Below are positions 35,598 to 44,700 of a stretch of DNA of 64,000 nt, one piece after another. The stretch covers positions 62,001 through 126,000 of the forward strand of contig DDVS01000006.1 of NCBI GenBank assembly GCA_002345565.1, given 5' to 3'. The DNA comes from Flavobacteriales bacterium UBA2306. Lineage in GTDB: Bacteria > Bacteroidota > Bacteroidia > Flavobacteriales > Weeksellaceae. The translations under genes were made by a program, and so were the position numbers. How positions within the stretch are numbered: the first letter of the stretch is position 1; each line of letters begins with the position of its first letter. Below the pieces are notes generated by a model. The model searched no databases, was not told where the DNA came from, and saw nothing but the letters and a program-made list of their open reading frames with translations.

Positions 35598-37679
35598 TTA
35601 CCAAATTTTAATTCTGTTTTCTGGCGCAACATATAGTTTATCTCCAGGTTTTACATCAAAAGCTTTTTGGAATGCTTCCATATTAACCAAAGGTCCGAAA
35701 CTTCTAAAGTATCCTGGCGAGTGCGGGTCAGTTTTGACTTGGTTGGTCATATATTTATCAGTAGATTTGGTTCTCCAGACGGTTGCCCAGCTCATAAAGA
35801 ACCTTTGATCTTGTGTCAATCCGCTGATTTCCCCAGGATTTCCGTGGTCTTTCAGATACATTTGTAAAGCCGTGTAAGCCACATTAATTCCACCCAAGTC
35901 TCCAATGTTTTCTCCGCTGGTAAATTTTCCATTCACGAAACTTCCTTTCACGGGTTCGTATTTGTCATATTGCGCAGCCAGTTGTCCTACTTTTGCGTCA
36001 AAGTTTTTTCTGTCGCTTTCTGTCCACCAATTATTTAGGTTTCCGTCGCCGTCAAACCTCGAACCGCTGTCATCAAATCCGTGAGAAATCTCGTGACCGA
36101 TAACACCACCAATTCCTCCGAAGTTAACCGCAGGATCAGCATTAAAACTGAAAAATGGAGGTTGCAGAATCGCAGCAGGGAAAACAATCTCGTTGTTAGA
36201 AGAACTATAATAAGCATTTACAGTTTGCGGTGACATTCCCCATTCTGTTTTGTCGACAGGTTTTCCAACTTTGTCTAAGTTTTTGGCATAATTCCACTCA
36301 GAGATTTTCTCAATGTTGTTGTAGTAAGTTCCACCGTTGGAAGCCAATTGAAGATTTAATTTAGAATAATCTTTCCATTTGTCAGGATAAGCAATCTTCA
36401 CTTTGAATTTGGCTAATTTTTCTAATGCTTTCTCTTTCGTCACAGGCGACATCCATTCCAGATTTTCTATGTGTAATTTGAAAGATTTTTTGATGTAATC
36501 TACATAAGTTTCCATCTTTTGTTTCGCTTCTGCAGGGAAATATTTCTCAACATAAAGTTTTCCAAAAGCTTCTCCCAAAACGCCATTAATCACACCAAGT
36601 CCACGTTTTTCCATAGAACGTTGTTCTTGCTGACCTTGCAGATACTTGGAATAAAAATCAAAACGGATATTATCAAGATTCTGGTCAAGATTTCCGGCGT
36701 TGCTATTCAAAAGGTCATATTTCATATAGTCTTTGATAAGGCCGATGTTTTTATCGGTCATCCAGGAATCCATATTTTGATAATATTTTAATTCTCCAAT
36801 AATCACTTTGTCTGTGTTAACGCCAACTGTTTTTAGATAATCAGGAAGATTAACATTTTTTACTAATGGTTTTAATTCCTCAACAGTTTTGGGATTATAA
36901 CGTAAATTCGCATCACGTCCTTGTTCCAAAGTCAAAAGGTCTTGAGCTAATTTCTTTTCAAAATCTACAATTTTTTGAGCAGTTGCATCCGGTGTTTTAT
37001 TTCCGAGGACAGTTTCCAGTTTAGCAACGTAACCTTTGTATTCTTCTAAAGTTTTTGTGTTGGCTTCATTCACTTTTTGATAGTAATCTTTCCCCAAACC
37101 AAGGCTTGGTCCGCCAAGATAAACCGCGTTCATATTAGAGTTTTTCATATCTGCGCCCACTCTCCATCCATAAAAAGGGTTGTCGCCAGAAGGTGTAGCT
37201 TCGATGAGATATTTCTGCAAATCTTTTACGTTTTTAATCGCATCGATTTTAGCTAATTGAGATTTGATAGGATTGATTCCTTCCGCATTTCTCTTATTCC
37301 AATCGATGAAAGTTCCGTAAAGTGCCTGAATTTTTTCGCCTTCAGAATTAGAACTGAATTTTTCCGAAAGAATTTTATTTAAAATATCCAGTGACGCGAC
37401 ATCTACATCTTCTCTCAAAGCATTAAAAGAACCCCAGCTTGGTTTATCCGAAGGAATCACCGCGGTTTTCATCCAGCCTCCATTAACATAATTATAGAAA
37501 TCATCCTGAGGTCTTACAGATTTGTCCATATAAGAAATATTAAGCCCTTCTTCTTTGATTTCCTTTGGCGCTTCTACTTCTTTTTTAGGCTCTTCTACTT
37601 GAGTTTTCTGTGATGTAGAGCAAGATTCCAAATAAAATGTTGCTGCAACAGTCAAGATGTAAACACTGATTTTTTTCAT
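35598..37679 (-). CDS. M13-family zinc endopeptidase (neprilysin/PepO-like), lipoprotein
   Basis: 693 residues. The N-terminus has a lipoprotein signal (FYLESCSTSQ, lipobox-like before Cys20), followed by a Lys/Glu-rich linker. The M13 N-terminal domain starts about residue 55 (VRPQDDFYNYVNGGWMK). The catalytic part has the zinc motif VIGHEISHGFDDSG and the downstream ENIGDLGGINVAY (third ligand region), and ends with the typical KPGDKLYVAPENRIKIW. It should cleave oligopeptides on the periplasmic or surface side. Transcribed alone. Confidence 0.94.
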   Translation of the reverse strand: MKKISVYILTVAATFYLESCSTSQKTQVEEPKKEVEAPKEIKEEGLNISYMDKSVRPQDDFYNYVNGGWMKTAVIPSDKPSWGSFNALREDVDVASLDILNKILSEKFSSNSEGEKIQALYGTFIDWNKRNAEGINPIKSQLAKIDAIKNVKDLQKYLIEATPSGDNPFYGWRVGADMKNSNMNAVYLGGPSLGLGKDYYQKVNEANTKTLEEYKGYVAKLETVLGNKTPDATAQKIVDFEKKLAQDLLTLEQGRDANLRYNPKTVEELKPLVKNVNLPDYLKTVGVNTDKVIIGELKYYQNMDSWMTDKNIGLIKDYMKYDLLNSNAGNLDQNLDNIRFDFYSKYLQGQQEQRSMEKRGLGVINGVLGEAFGKLYVEKYFPAEAKQKMETYVDYIKKSFKLHIENLEWMSPVTKEKALEKLAKFKVKIAYPDKWKDYSKLNLQLASNGGTYYNNIEKISEWNYAKNLDKVGKPVDKTEWGMSPQTVNAYYSSSNNEIVFPAAILQPPFFSFNADPAVNFGGIGGVIGHEISHGFDDSGSRFDGDGNLNNWWTESDRKNFDAKVGQLAAQYDKYEPVKGSFVNGKFTSGENIGDLGGINVAYTALQMYLKDHGNPGEISGLTQDQRFFMSWATVWRTKSTDKYMTNQVKTDPHSPGYFRSFGPLVNMEAFQKAFDVKPGDKLYVAPENRIKIW

Positions 37680-37700
37680 TGAGATTTATTTTAATACTTT

Positions 37701-37708
37701 CAAATTTA
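37701..37708 (-). promoter_or_regulatory. TAnnTTTG box for the M13 peptidase gene
   Basis: TAAATTTG on the minus strand, 21 bp before the ATG. Confidence 0.55.
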
Positions 37709-37744
37709 TGGAATTTAATTTTTTCCTGAGCTTTTATCAATAAA

Positions 37745-37771
37745 AAATCCCACTCAATAAGAATGGGATTT
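37745..37771 (-). terminator. terminator after the toxin gene
   Basis: AAATCCCA / TGGGATTT stem with an imperfect middle, followed by T6 on the minus strand. Confidence 0.7.
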
Positions 37772-37785
37772 GAGTATTTTTAAAT

Positions 37786-38079
37786 TTATAATTCTAAATT
37801 TTCTGGATTTCTTCTGTTGTCCCAGAAAGCTATTATTTCTATTGTTTGTTCGGATAGTCTATAGTAGAGAGAAAAATATTTTAAAATAGGAACTTTATAA
37901 GTATTGTGAAAATTTGTTGCAATTCCTGAATTTGGATTTTGTATCAGATAATTTATTTTTCTTTCCACATTTGCAATCAATTTTTTCGAATATGAATTTG
38001 ATTTATTGTGTTTTGTCCAAAAAACAAGTGTGTTATAATAATCTGATTCTGCGTCATCTGACCAAATTACTTTATACAT
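37786..38079 (-). CDS. RelE/ParE-family toxin
   Basis: 97 residues, typical size. MYKVIWSDDAESDYYNTLVFW is the first strand and helix, and FSLYYRLSEQTIEIIAFWDNRRNP the C-terminal sheet with the basic end used by the family. ParE members poison gyrase, RelE members cut mRNA; the sequence fits ParE slightly better because RelE catalytic residues are not obvious. The start overlaps the antitoxin's 3' end by 13 bp, the standard operon form. Confidence 0.88.
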   Translation of the reverse strand: MYKVIWSDDAESDYYNTLVFWTKHNKSNSYSKKLIANVERKINYLIQNPNSGIATNFHNTYKVPILKYFSLYYRLSEQTIEIIAFWDNRRNPENLEL

Positions 38080-38285
38080 TCTCTTGCTTTTTGACTCACG
38101 TCATCATTAGAAGAAAATTTTCCTTCTTTAATATCTTTAATTCCCTTTAATATTTTTTCTTTTTGCCAGTCCAGAAGCTCTTCAACTTGTTCTTCACTTT
38201 TAAATTTGATTTTCATTTCTTCTAAAAGAGATTTCAGAATCTGAAGTTGTTTTTGGTTTTCAGGATAAATGATTAGATTTTCCAT
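38067..38285 (-). CDS. antitoxin partner of the ParE-type toxin
   Basis: 72 residues from ATG 38285-38283. An upstream in-frame TTG at 38303 is part of a TAACTTTG promoter box and is therefore not the start. The N-terminal segment MENLIIYPENQKQLQILKSLLEEM is followed by a helical Lys/Glu-rich part that probably wraps the toxin. No HTH or ribbon-helix-helix motif is evident, so whether it autoregulates is unclear. The type is inferred mainly from position. Confidence 0.8.
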   Translation of the reverse strand: MENLIIYPENQKQLQILKSLLEEMKIKFKSEEQVEELLDWQKEKILKGIKDIKEGKFSSNDDVSQKARECIK

Positions 38286-38300
38286 CAGTTCAATTTTTAT

Positions 38301-38308
38301 CAAAGTTA
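38301..38308 (-). promoter_or_regulatory. TAnnTTTG box for the toxin-antitoxin operon
   Basis: TAACTTTG on the minus strand, 15 bp before the antitoxin ATG, placed between the asnS terminator and the operon. Confidence 0.6.
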
Positions 38309-38312
38309 ATAA

Positions 38313-38344
38313 AAAATTCCTTCAATTAAAACTGAAGGAATTTT
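38313..38344 (-). terminator. intrinsic terminator of asnS
   Basis: AAAATTCCTTCA / TGAAGGAATTTT, 12-bp perfect stem, then T-rich on the minus strand. Confidence 0.85.
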
Positions 38345-38365
38345 GACTTTATATTTAATTAATGC

Positions 38366-39814
38366 TTAAAACTCTGCATTTTTTGGTGTTCTTGGGAAAG
38401 GAATCACGTCTCTGATGTTCGTCATTCCAGTCACGAAAAGAACCAATCTTTCCAAGCCTAAACCAAATCCGGCGTGTGGAACAGAACCGAATTTTCTTGT
38501 GTCAAGATACCACCAAAGTTCGTGCTCGTCAACGTGCATTTCTGCCATTTTTGTTTTCAGAACATCCAATCTGGCTTCTCTTTCAGAACCACCAATGATT
38601 TCTCCGATTCCAGGAAAAAGAACGTCCATTGCCGCAACGGTTTTGTTGTCATCATTCAGTTTCATATAGAACGCTTTGATTTCTTTCGGGTAATCAAACA
38701 AAACAACTGGACTTTCAAAATGTTTTTCAACCAGGAATCTCTCGTGTTCAGACTGCAAATCTGCGCCCCATTCTTCGATTGGATATTGGAATTTTCCTTT
38801 TTTGTTTTCTTTAGAATTTAATAAAATTTCAATCGCTTCTGTATAAGAAACTCTCTTGAAACGCTTTGCAATCACATTTTCCAGCTTTTCGATAAGACCT
38901 TCTTTTGCTCTTTCTTTTTCTGGTTTTGATTTTTGCTCTTCTGCGAAACGGTTGTTCAAGAAATCCAAATCGTCTTTACAGTTATCAAGAATATATTTAA
39001 TAACATATTTCAAGAAATCCTCCGCCAAATCGATGTTGTCTTCTAGATTATTGAAAGCCACTTCCGGCTCAATCATCCAGAATTCGGCTAAGTGACGCGT
39101 TGTATTGGAGTTTTCTGCACGGAAAGTCGGTCCGAAAGTATAAATCCTTCCCAATCCCATTGCTGCAGTTTCGCCTTCCAATTGTCCGGAAACCGTCAGG
39201 TTGGTTTTCTTTCCAAAGAAATCCTGAGTAAAATCGATTTCTCCGTCTTCTGTTTTTGGAATATTATTAAGGTCAAAGTTGGTAACACCGAAAATTTCGC
39301 CAGCTCCTTCTGCATCAGCTCCGGTTATAATCGGCGTGTTGATGTAGAAAAACTGATTTTGATTGAAGAATTGATGAACCGCAAAACTCACCGCGTGACG
39401 CACTCTGAAAACTGCGCCAAACAAATTGGTTCTGAATCTCAAATGGGCCTGCTCACGCAATTTCTCCAAACTGTGTTTCTTAGGTTGAAGAATAGTTGCC
39501 TGCAATTCGTCAAAGAAATTATCTCCAAGAACAGTGATTTTCTTTGCGATGATTTCTACAGTTTGACCTGCACCTTGGCTTTCTACCACCTCACCTACAA
39601 CTTTCAAAGACGAAGCAGTATTGATTTTCTTGATAGTTTCCTCATCGAAATTTTCAAAATCAACAACGATTTGCAAATTATTAATCGTAGAACCATCATT
39701 AAGCGCAATAAAGCGGTTTGCACGAAACGTTCTTACCCAGCCTTGCACGGTAATGTCGTGATGTAATACTTTTTTGTAATCTGCCAATAGGTCTTTAATC
39801 GTTTGTCTTTTCAT
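38366..39814 (-). CDS. asnS: asparaginyl-tRNA synthetase
   Basis: 482 residues from ATG 39814-39812 ([15 protein letters not shown]). The longer reading from TTG 39865 is rejected because that TTG ends a TAAATTTG promoter box. An OB-fold anticodon domain ([22 protein letters not shown]) precedes the class II catalytic core with motif 2 [24 protein letters not shown] and motif 3 [15 protein letters not shown]. It charges tRNA-Asn. It is divergent from the type IIG gene. Confidence 0.97.
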   Translation of the reverse strand: MKRQTIKDLLADYKKVLHHDITVQGWVRTFRANRFIALNDGSTINNLQIVVDFENFDEETIKKINTASSLKVVGEVVESQGAGQTVEIIAKKITVLGDNFFDELQATILQPKKHSLEKLREQAHLRFRTNLFGAVFRVRHAVSFAVHQFFNQNQFFYINTPIITGADAEGAGEIFGVTNFDLNNIPKTEDGEIDFTQDFFGKKTNLTVSGQLEGETAAMGLGRIYTFGPTFRAENSNTTRHLAEFWMIEPEVAFNNLEDNIDLAEDFLKYVIKYILDNCKDDLDFLNNRFAEEQKSKPEKERAKEGLIEKLENVIAKRFKRVSYTEAIEILLNSKENKKGKFQYPIEEWGADLQSEHERFLVEKHFESPVVLFDYPKEIKAFYMKLNDDNKTVAAMDVLFPGIGEIIGGSEREARLDVLKTKMAEMHVDEHELWWYLDTRKFGSVPHAGFGLGLERLVLFVTGMTNIRDVIPFPRTPKNAEF

Positions 39815-39862
39815 TTTAGTATAAACTTTTAAGAAAGTTTCTGTTTTAAAATTAAGTGAGTG

Positions 39863-39870
39863 CAAATTTA
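39863..39870 (-). promoter_or_regulatory. TAnnTTTG box for asnS
   Basis: TAAATTTG on the minus strand, 48 bp before the chosen ATG. Confidence 0.6.
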
Positions 39871-39921
39871 GGAAAAATCGAGGGAAGTGTTTATATTTAT
39901 TGATTCAATTATAATGTACAA

Positions 39922-42912
39922 ATGTCACTATTCCAAAAAACAGTCATTTCAAAATATCTAAAAACTCAAAATACTGAGAATCTTAACCAAAAATGGAATT
40001 TGTTCAAAGCGCATTTTCATCATCCTGAAATTCAGGAGAATATAAGACTTTCCAAAGAGGAACAATACCAAGGCGAGTTTCTCATTGACCTATTTGTAAA
40101 TATTTTGGGATATACAAAAAATCCTACGCCAGATTTTAACCTTACCACAGAATATAAAAATGTAAAAGACAGCAAAAAAGCCGATGGCGCAATCGTTATC
40201 AACGGAAAGGTTTCTTCTATTATTGAGCTTAAGGGCACAAACACCACAGATTTATCCAAAATTGAGGAACAGGCTTTTGGCTACAAAAACAATCAGCCGG
40301 ATTGTAAATACATCATCACTTCTAATTTTGAGAAATTACGATTTTATATTGACAATGCCATTGAGCATTTGGAATTCAATTTATTTGAACTCAGTTTTGA
40401 GGAGTTTCAAATACTCTATTTGTGTTTGGCTTATGAGAATGTTTCTGTCGATATTCCTGTAAAGATGAAGGCAGAATCTCTAAGTCAGGAAGATGCGATT
40501 ACCAAAAAACTTTACAAAGATTATTCTGTATTCAAAAGAGAGTTATTCCACAATCTTACCTGTCTTAATCCCGATTATGAGCCGATTGAGCTATTCAAAA
40601 AGTCTCAAAAATTATTGGACCGTTTGCTTTTTCTTTTCTTCGGAGAAGACCGTGGTTTGCTTCCGCCAAATTCTGTGAGATTGATTTTGGAAGATTGGAA
40701 AGCTATAAAAGACCGAGACGAAGATGTCCCATTGTACAGTAGATTTAAAAAGTATTTTGGTTATCTAAACACGGGTTTTAAAGGGAAACGATACGACGTT
40801 TTTGCCTACAACGGCGGACTTTTTAAACCAGATGAAGTTTTAGACAACATCATCATTGACGATGAACTTCTTTACAAACACAGTTTGAAACTAGCAGATT
40901 ACGATTTTGCCAGCGAAGTAGATGTGAATATTTTGGGGCATATTTTCGAAAATTCTTTGAACGAATTGGATGAAGTAAAAGCCCAATTGGAAGGCGCAGA
41001 AATTGATAAATCTAAAACCAAACGCAAGAAAGATGGTGTTTTTTACACCCCAAAATACATCACGAAATACATTGTAGAAAATACAGTTGGTAAACTTTGC
41101 GATGACAAAAAAGCAGAACTTGCCATCGTAGAAGAAGATTATTTTACCGACAAAAAAAGACAGCAAAAAACCAAAATTGCACTTCTGAAAAAACTGGACG
41201 ATTACAGAACTTGGTTACACCAAATTACCATCATAGATCCAGCTTGTGGAAGTGGGGCATTTCTGAACGAAGCTTTGAATTTTCTGATCAATGAGCACCA
41301 ATACATTGATGAGTTGGAGGCCAAGCTCACGGGTTCATCTATTGCTTTCACTTACCATTCCGAAAGTATTTTGGAGAACAATCTTTTTGGCGTAGACCTC
41401 AACGAAGAATCTGTAGAAATTGCAAAGCTTTCTCTGTGGCTACGAACTGCAGAACCCAACAGGAAACTGAATAGCTTGAATGACAACATCAAATGTGGAA
41501 ATTCTTTGATAGACGATCCCGAAGTTGCAGGCAACAAAGCTTTTAATTGGGAACAAGAATTCCCGCAGATTTTTGCGAAAGGCGGATTTGATGTGGTGAT
41601 TGGAAATCCGCCGTATGTAAGACCTCATAATATTGCTGATGCCGAAAAGGTTTTTTTATGGGGAAATTATTTTGTTGCATCACAAAAGACAGATTTGTAC
41701 GCTTTTTTTACTGAAAGAGGAGCATTATTGCTAAAAGAAAATGGCACGCTTGGATATATTATGCCTAAAACGTGGATGAGTATTCATTCATTTTTTAAGC
41801 TTCGACAGTTTATTTTAGAAAGGTATAATATTAATGAAATAGGAATTTTACCAAATAAAGTTTTTGAAGATGCTACTGTGGAAACAGCCATAATTATTTT
41901 TGAGAATAAACCAAATACAAAATTTTTTGAATTTGTAGATGTGATTGAAAATAAAGCTTTAAGACAAGAAAATCAATTAGATATTTTAAAAAGTAATAAT
42001 TTAAACATTAATGAGAATGTACAAAAAGACATTGGTGAGTTTAGATATTTGGGTGATATTACAGATGTAATTGTTGGGATAGCAACAGGCGATGACAAAA
42101 AATATTGCAGATTTGAAAAATTGACAAACATTGACAAACCTGCAATCAGAGGAGCTAATATTTCAAGATACAATATTAATTATACAGGAGAATACTTATG
42201 GTATGATACTCAAGAAATGGTTAGAGATAGCAACTTAAAACCAAAAAGCACTTTGAAAGGTGGTGGATTATTATGTAGTCCAAAAAAGCCTTCGGATTTT
42301 GAAATTCCGGAAAAAATTGTAATGCAAAGAATTTCAAAGAAAATAATTGCCTCTTTAGATACCAATCAATATTATGCACATACATCAGTTGTCATTTTAA
42401 AGCCAAAAGCAGATAATCTTTTCAGAAATAAATATGTTCTGGCAATATTAAATTCATCTTATATAAATTTTTGGTTAAAAACTAATAGTTCAAATGTGTC
42501 AATAAATGTTGGAACCGTAAAAAATATACCAATAAAAATTGAAACTATTGAGAATCAAAATGTGTATGAAAACAATGTGGATTTAATGCTATCCCTCAAC
42601 AAAGAATTACAAGAAATTTCAGCCAAATTCCAAAGAACCTGTGAAAGAAAATTTGAAAATCTAAACCAAAACAAAAAACTGCAAGACTGGTACAAACTCT
42701 CGTATGCAGATTTCATCAAGGAACTCACCAAACAAAAAATAAAACTCAGCCTTTCCGAAGAAGCAGATTGGGCAGATTATTTTGACCAAGAGAAAAGTAA
42801 AGCTTTAGAGATACAATCTAAAATAGAAAGTACAGATAAGGAAATAGACCAGATGGTTTATGAACTTTATGGCTTGAGCGAGGAGGAAATTGCCATTGTA
42901 GAAAACAGTTGA
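39922..42912 (+). CDS. type IIG restriction-modification enzyme (Eco57I-like)
   Basis: 996 residues in one chain. The N-terminus is a PD-(D/E)xK nuclease: Asp88 in KKADGAI and Glu102-x-Lys104 in IIELKG. A helical connector follows. The N6-adenine methyltransferase has motif I DPACGSGAFLNEAL (about 440) and motif IV IGNPPYVRPH (Asn about 562). The C-terminal 350 residues are the target-recognition part (ITDVIVGIATGDDKKYCRF onward) and a coiled-coil end. Such enzymes both methylate and cut near an asymmetric site, defending against phage. It stands alone between housekeeping genes (asnS, rimM), as acquired defence genes often do; recognition site unknown. Confidence 0.92.
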   Translation: MSLFQKTVISKYLKTQNTENLNQKWNLFKAHFHHPEIQENIRLSKEEQYQGEFLIDLFVNILGYTKNPTPDFNLTTEYKNVKDSKKADGAIVINGKVSSIIELKGTNTTDLSKIEEQAFGYKNNQPDCKYIITSNFEKLRFYIDNAIEHLEFNLFELSFEEFQILYLCLAYENVSVDIPVKMKAESLSQEDAITKKLYKDYSVFKRELFHNLTCLNPDYEPIELFKKSQKLLDRLLFLFFGEDRGLLPPNSVRLILEDWKAIKDRDEDVPLYSRFKKYFGYLNTGFKGKRYDVFAYNGGLFKPDEVLDNIIIDDELLYKHSLKLADYDFASEVDVNILGHIFENSLNELDEVKAQLEGAEIDKSKTKRKKDGVFYTPKYITKYIVENTVGKLCDDKKAELAIVEEDYFTDKKRQQKTKIALLKKLDDYRTWLHQITIIDPACGSGAFLNEALNFLINEHQYIDELEAKLTGSSIAFTYHSESILENNLFGVDLNEESVEIAKLSLWLRTAEPNRKLNSLNDNIKCGNSLIDDPEVAGNKAFNWEQEFPQIFAKGGFDVVIGNPPYVRPHNIADAEKVFLWGNYFVASQKTDLYAFFTERGALLLKENGTLGYIMPKTWMSIHSFFKLRQFILERYNINEIGILPNKVFEDATVETAIIIFENKPNTKFFEFVDVIENKALRQENQLDILKSNNLNINENVQKDIGEFRYLGDITDVIVGIATGDDKKYCRFEKLTNIDKPAIRGANISRYNINYTGEYLWYDTQEMVRDSNLKPKSTLKGGGLLCSPKKPSDFEIPEKIVMQRISKKIIASLDTNQYYAHTSVVILKPKADNLFRNKYVLAILNSSYINFWLKTNSSNVSINVGTVKNIPIKIETIENQNVYENNVDLMLSLNKELQEISAKFQRTCERKFENLNQNKKLQDWYKLSYADFIKELTKQKIKLSLSEEADWADYFDQEKSKALEIQSKIESTDKEIDQMVYELYGLSEEEIAIVENS

Positions 42913-42922
42913 GTTTTCATCT

Positions 42923-43465
42923 TTACTCATCTTTCTTAGAAGGAATCAAGAAAACATCCATCAAACCTTCTGGTAAAAACATTTGGATAAATTTCTCTTC
43001 ACGATTCACTTCCAGAATCCAGTCTTTGATAATCGGAATGATAATTTCTTTTCCGGCAAGGTCCAGAATGAAATAATTCTGCGCCGTCTGGTCATTAATA
43101 GAAACAATATTGCCGCAAGTTTTTCCGTCAGCTTCACGGATTTCAAAACCGATCACTTCGTGATAGTAGAATTTTTTGCCAGTCAATGGAGGAAGCGTAG
43201 AAAGCGGAAGATAAACACCTTTTCCAAGCGATTGATTCACCAACGCTTCGGAAGAATTTTTGAAAGAAATAATTTTGGTGTCAGCTTTGGACCAGGATTG
43301 TTTTTCCACAAAAAAAGGAACAAGCAATCCGTTGACTTCCACAAAAATCGATTCCAATTTGTTGTACATTTCTGGCTGATCTGTATCCAATTTTAGGACA
43401 ACGTTGCCTTGCAGTCCGTGAGTTCTGGTAATTGTTCCTAAAAAATAGCAGTCTTCTTTTCTCAT
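42923..43465 (-). CDS. rimM: ribosome maturation factor RimM
   Basis: 180 residues. The N-terminal beta-barrel (FLGTITRTHGLQGNVVLK) and the PRC-barrel C-terminal domain (KKFYYHEVIGFEI, IPIIKDWILEVN) are both present. RimM helps assemble the 30S head and binds S19. It is the expected neighbour of rpsP, 156 bp downstream of it on the same strand, though a strong hairpin lies between. Confidence 0.94.
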   Translation of the reverse strand: MRKEDCYFLGTITRTHGLQGNVVLKLDTDQPEMYNKLESIFVEVNGLLVPFFVEKQSWSKADTKIISFKNSSEALVNQSLGKGVYLPLSTLPPLTGKKFYYHEVIGFEIREADGKTCGNIVSINDQTAQNYFILDLAGKEIIIPIIKDWILEVNREEKFIQMFLPEGLMDVFLIPSKKDE

Positions 43466-43570
43466 TATTTCAAAAATTAATTTTCTTCCTTTCCTTAGTC
43501 CTAAAGATAGGAACAGTAATTAATTTGCTCCCTTTAAGGTTGGGGAAACCAATTGATTTTTTATTTAAAC

Positions 43571-43601
43571 AACAAAGACACGAAAATCTCGTGTCTTTGT
43601 T
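43571..43601 (-). terminator. hairpin between rpsP and rimM
   Basis: AACAAAGACACGA / TCGTGTCTTTGTT, perfect 13-bp stem. The T tract is weak on the minus strand, so it may be only a partial stop before rimM. Confidence 0.7.
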
Positions 43602-43621
43602 TTGTATCTTTTTGTAAAGAA

Positions 43622-44194
43622 TTAAGCCTGAGTTTCTTCAGTTCCTTCTGCTTCAGCAGTTGGCTCTTCAGTAGCAGCTTCTTCTGTTGCAACTTCCTCA
43701 GCAGGAGCGTTAGCAGCTTCTTCAGCAGCCTTTGCATCAGCTTCTGCTTTCGCAGCAGCATCAATTCTTGCTTGGTTTACTTTAGCTTCAGCTTCCAGAG
43801 CTGCTTTTTTAGCATCAGCTTTAGCAGTTGATAAACCTTCAACTTTACCTTGAACTTTAGCATCTTTAGCCTCAACCCAAGCAGCGAATCTCTTCTCAGC
43901 TTCAGCTTCGTCAAAAGCACCTTTAGCAACACCACCTTGAAGGTGTTTTTTGTACAAAGCACCTTTGTAAGAAAGGATAGCTCTCGCAGTATCAGTTGGC
44001 TGAGCACCGTTGTTTAACCACTTTACAGCAGAATCAACGTTCAAGTCAATCGTTGCAGGGTTAGTAATTGGGTTGTAAGTTCCTAGTTTCTCGATGAATC
44101 TACCATCTCTTCTAGCTCTAGAATCTGCAACCACGATGTGGAAAAAAGGTTTCCCTTTTGATCCGTGTCTTTGTAATCTGATTTTTACTGACAT
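43622..44194 (-). CDS. rpsP: 30S ribosomal protein S16 with long Ala/Glu tail
   Basis: 190 residues. Residues 1-85 are S16 ([52 protein letters not shown]). The remaining 100 or so residues are an Ala/Glu/Lys-rich tail ending in Glu-Ala-Thr repeats, against a total of 82 residues in E. coli. Such tails are known in Bacteroidota S16 and are probably flexible on the ribosome surface. It leads the rpsP-rimM pair and has the best promoter match in the window. Confidence 0.95.
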   Translation of the reverse strand: MSVKIRLQRHGSKGKPFFHIVVADSRARRDGRFIEKLGTYNPITNPATIDLNVDSAVKWLNNGAQPTDTARAILSYKGALYKKHLQGGVAKGAFDEAEAEKRFAAWVEAKDAKVQGKVEGLSTAKADAKKAALEAEAKVNQARIDAAAKAEADAKAAEEAANAPAEEVATEEAATEEPTAEAEGTEETQA

Positions 44195-44240
44195 AAATTT
44201 AAAATTTGTGGGAACACGTCCCGGTTAAATATTTAGTGCG

Positions 44241-44270
44241 CAAAGATAAGAAAATATTTCAATGTAACAA
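44241..44270 (-). promoter_or_regulatory. promoter of rpsP
   Basis: On the minus strand TTG (44270-44268), 19 bp, TATCTTTG (44248-44241): exact match to the Bacteroidota consensus with ideal spacing; 46-bp leader region to the ATG. Confidence 0.75.
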
Positions 44271-44350
44271 TTTGAAAATCTAATAATTTACCAATCCAAA
44301 AAAGAAAACTTCTCCGACTCTCAAACACGCAAACTCTCAGACCAAATTTT

Positions 44351-44470
44351 AGGAGCCGGGAGCCTGCTTGAAGTTTATGCTGAGCGGAGTCGAAGTGTTG
44401 CAATCTTTTTTGCCACACTTTTTGTCAGGCTGAGGTTCTCGAAGTCCAAGCAAAAAAGGATTTCCACTGC
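44351..44470 (-). repeat. second, altered copy of the 4050-4163 repeat
   Basis: Within the 506-bp gene-free space 44195-44700. Read on the minus strand it has AGTGGAAATCCTTTTTTG (44468-44451), then AAAAGATTGCAAC (44409-44397), then a GGCTCCCGGCTCCT-type end. This is the same order as at 4064-4112, but the GTCCGCC hairpin is replaced by about 40 other bases including a GTCAGGCTGAGGTTCTCGAA motif. The rest of this gap shows no credible gene. Confidence 0.65.
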
Positions 44471-44625
44471 AAAACAAAGTTTAGATGAATCAAATAAAAA
44501 AATAAAAATATTGAGTCAATCAGAGCTAAGGATTTAGTCTGTGATAGAAAATTTTGTCTTTTAAATCCAGCAATTACTCAACGAATATCATCACAAATAA
44601 AAAAGTTAGTATTAGAAATGTCACA

Positions 44626-44643
44626 CTGAGCGGAGTCGAAGTG
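44626..44643. repeat. CTGAGCGGAGTCGAAGTG repeat
   Basis: Exact 18-base copy of 44380-44397; a diverged third copy is at 44429-44444. With its flanks (ACACT...AGTGT) it can form a hairpin. This motif is a familiar dispersed spacer repeat in Bacteroidota. Confidence 0.7.
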
Positions 44644-44700
44644 TCTTTAATTACTTTTTTCAATATCTCTTTTGTGACTTTTGTGGTTTGAAAAAAGATT

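Noticed and set aside
44195..44700. Possible tRNA or small RNA in the large rpsP-photolyase gap
   Set aside because: No cloverleaf or conserved RNA core could be found; hairpins are explained by the repeats.
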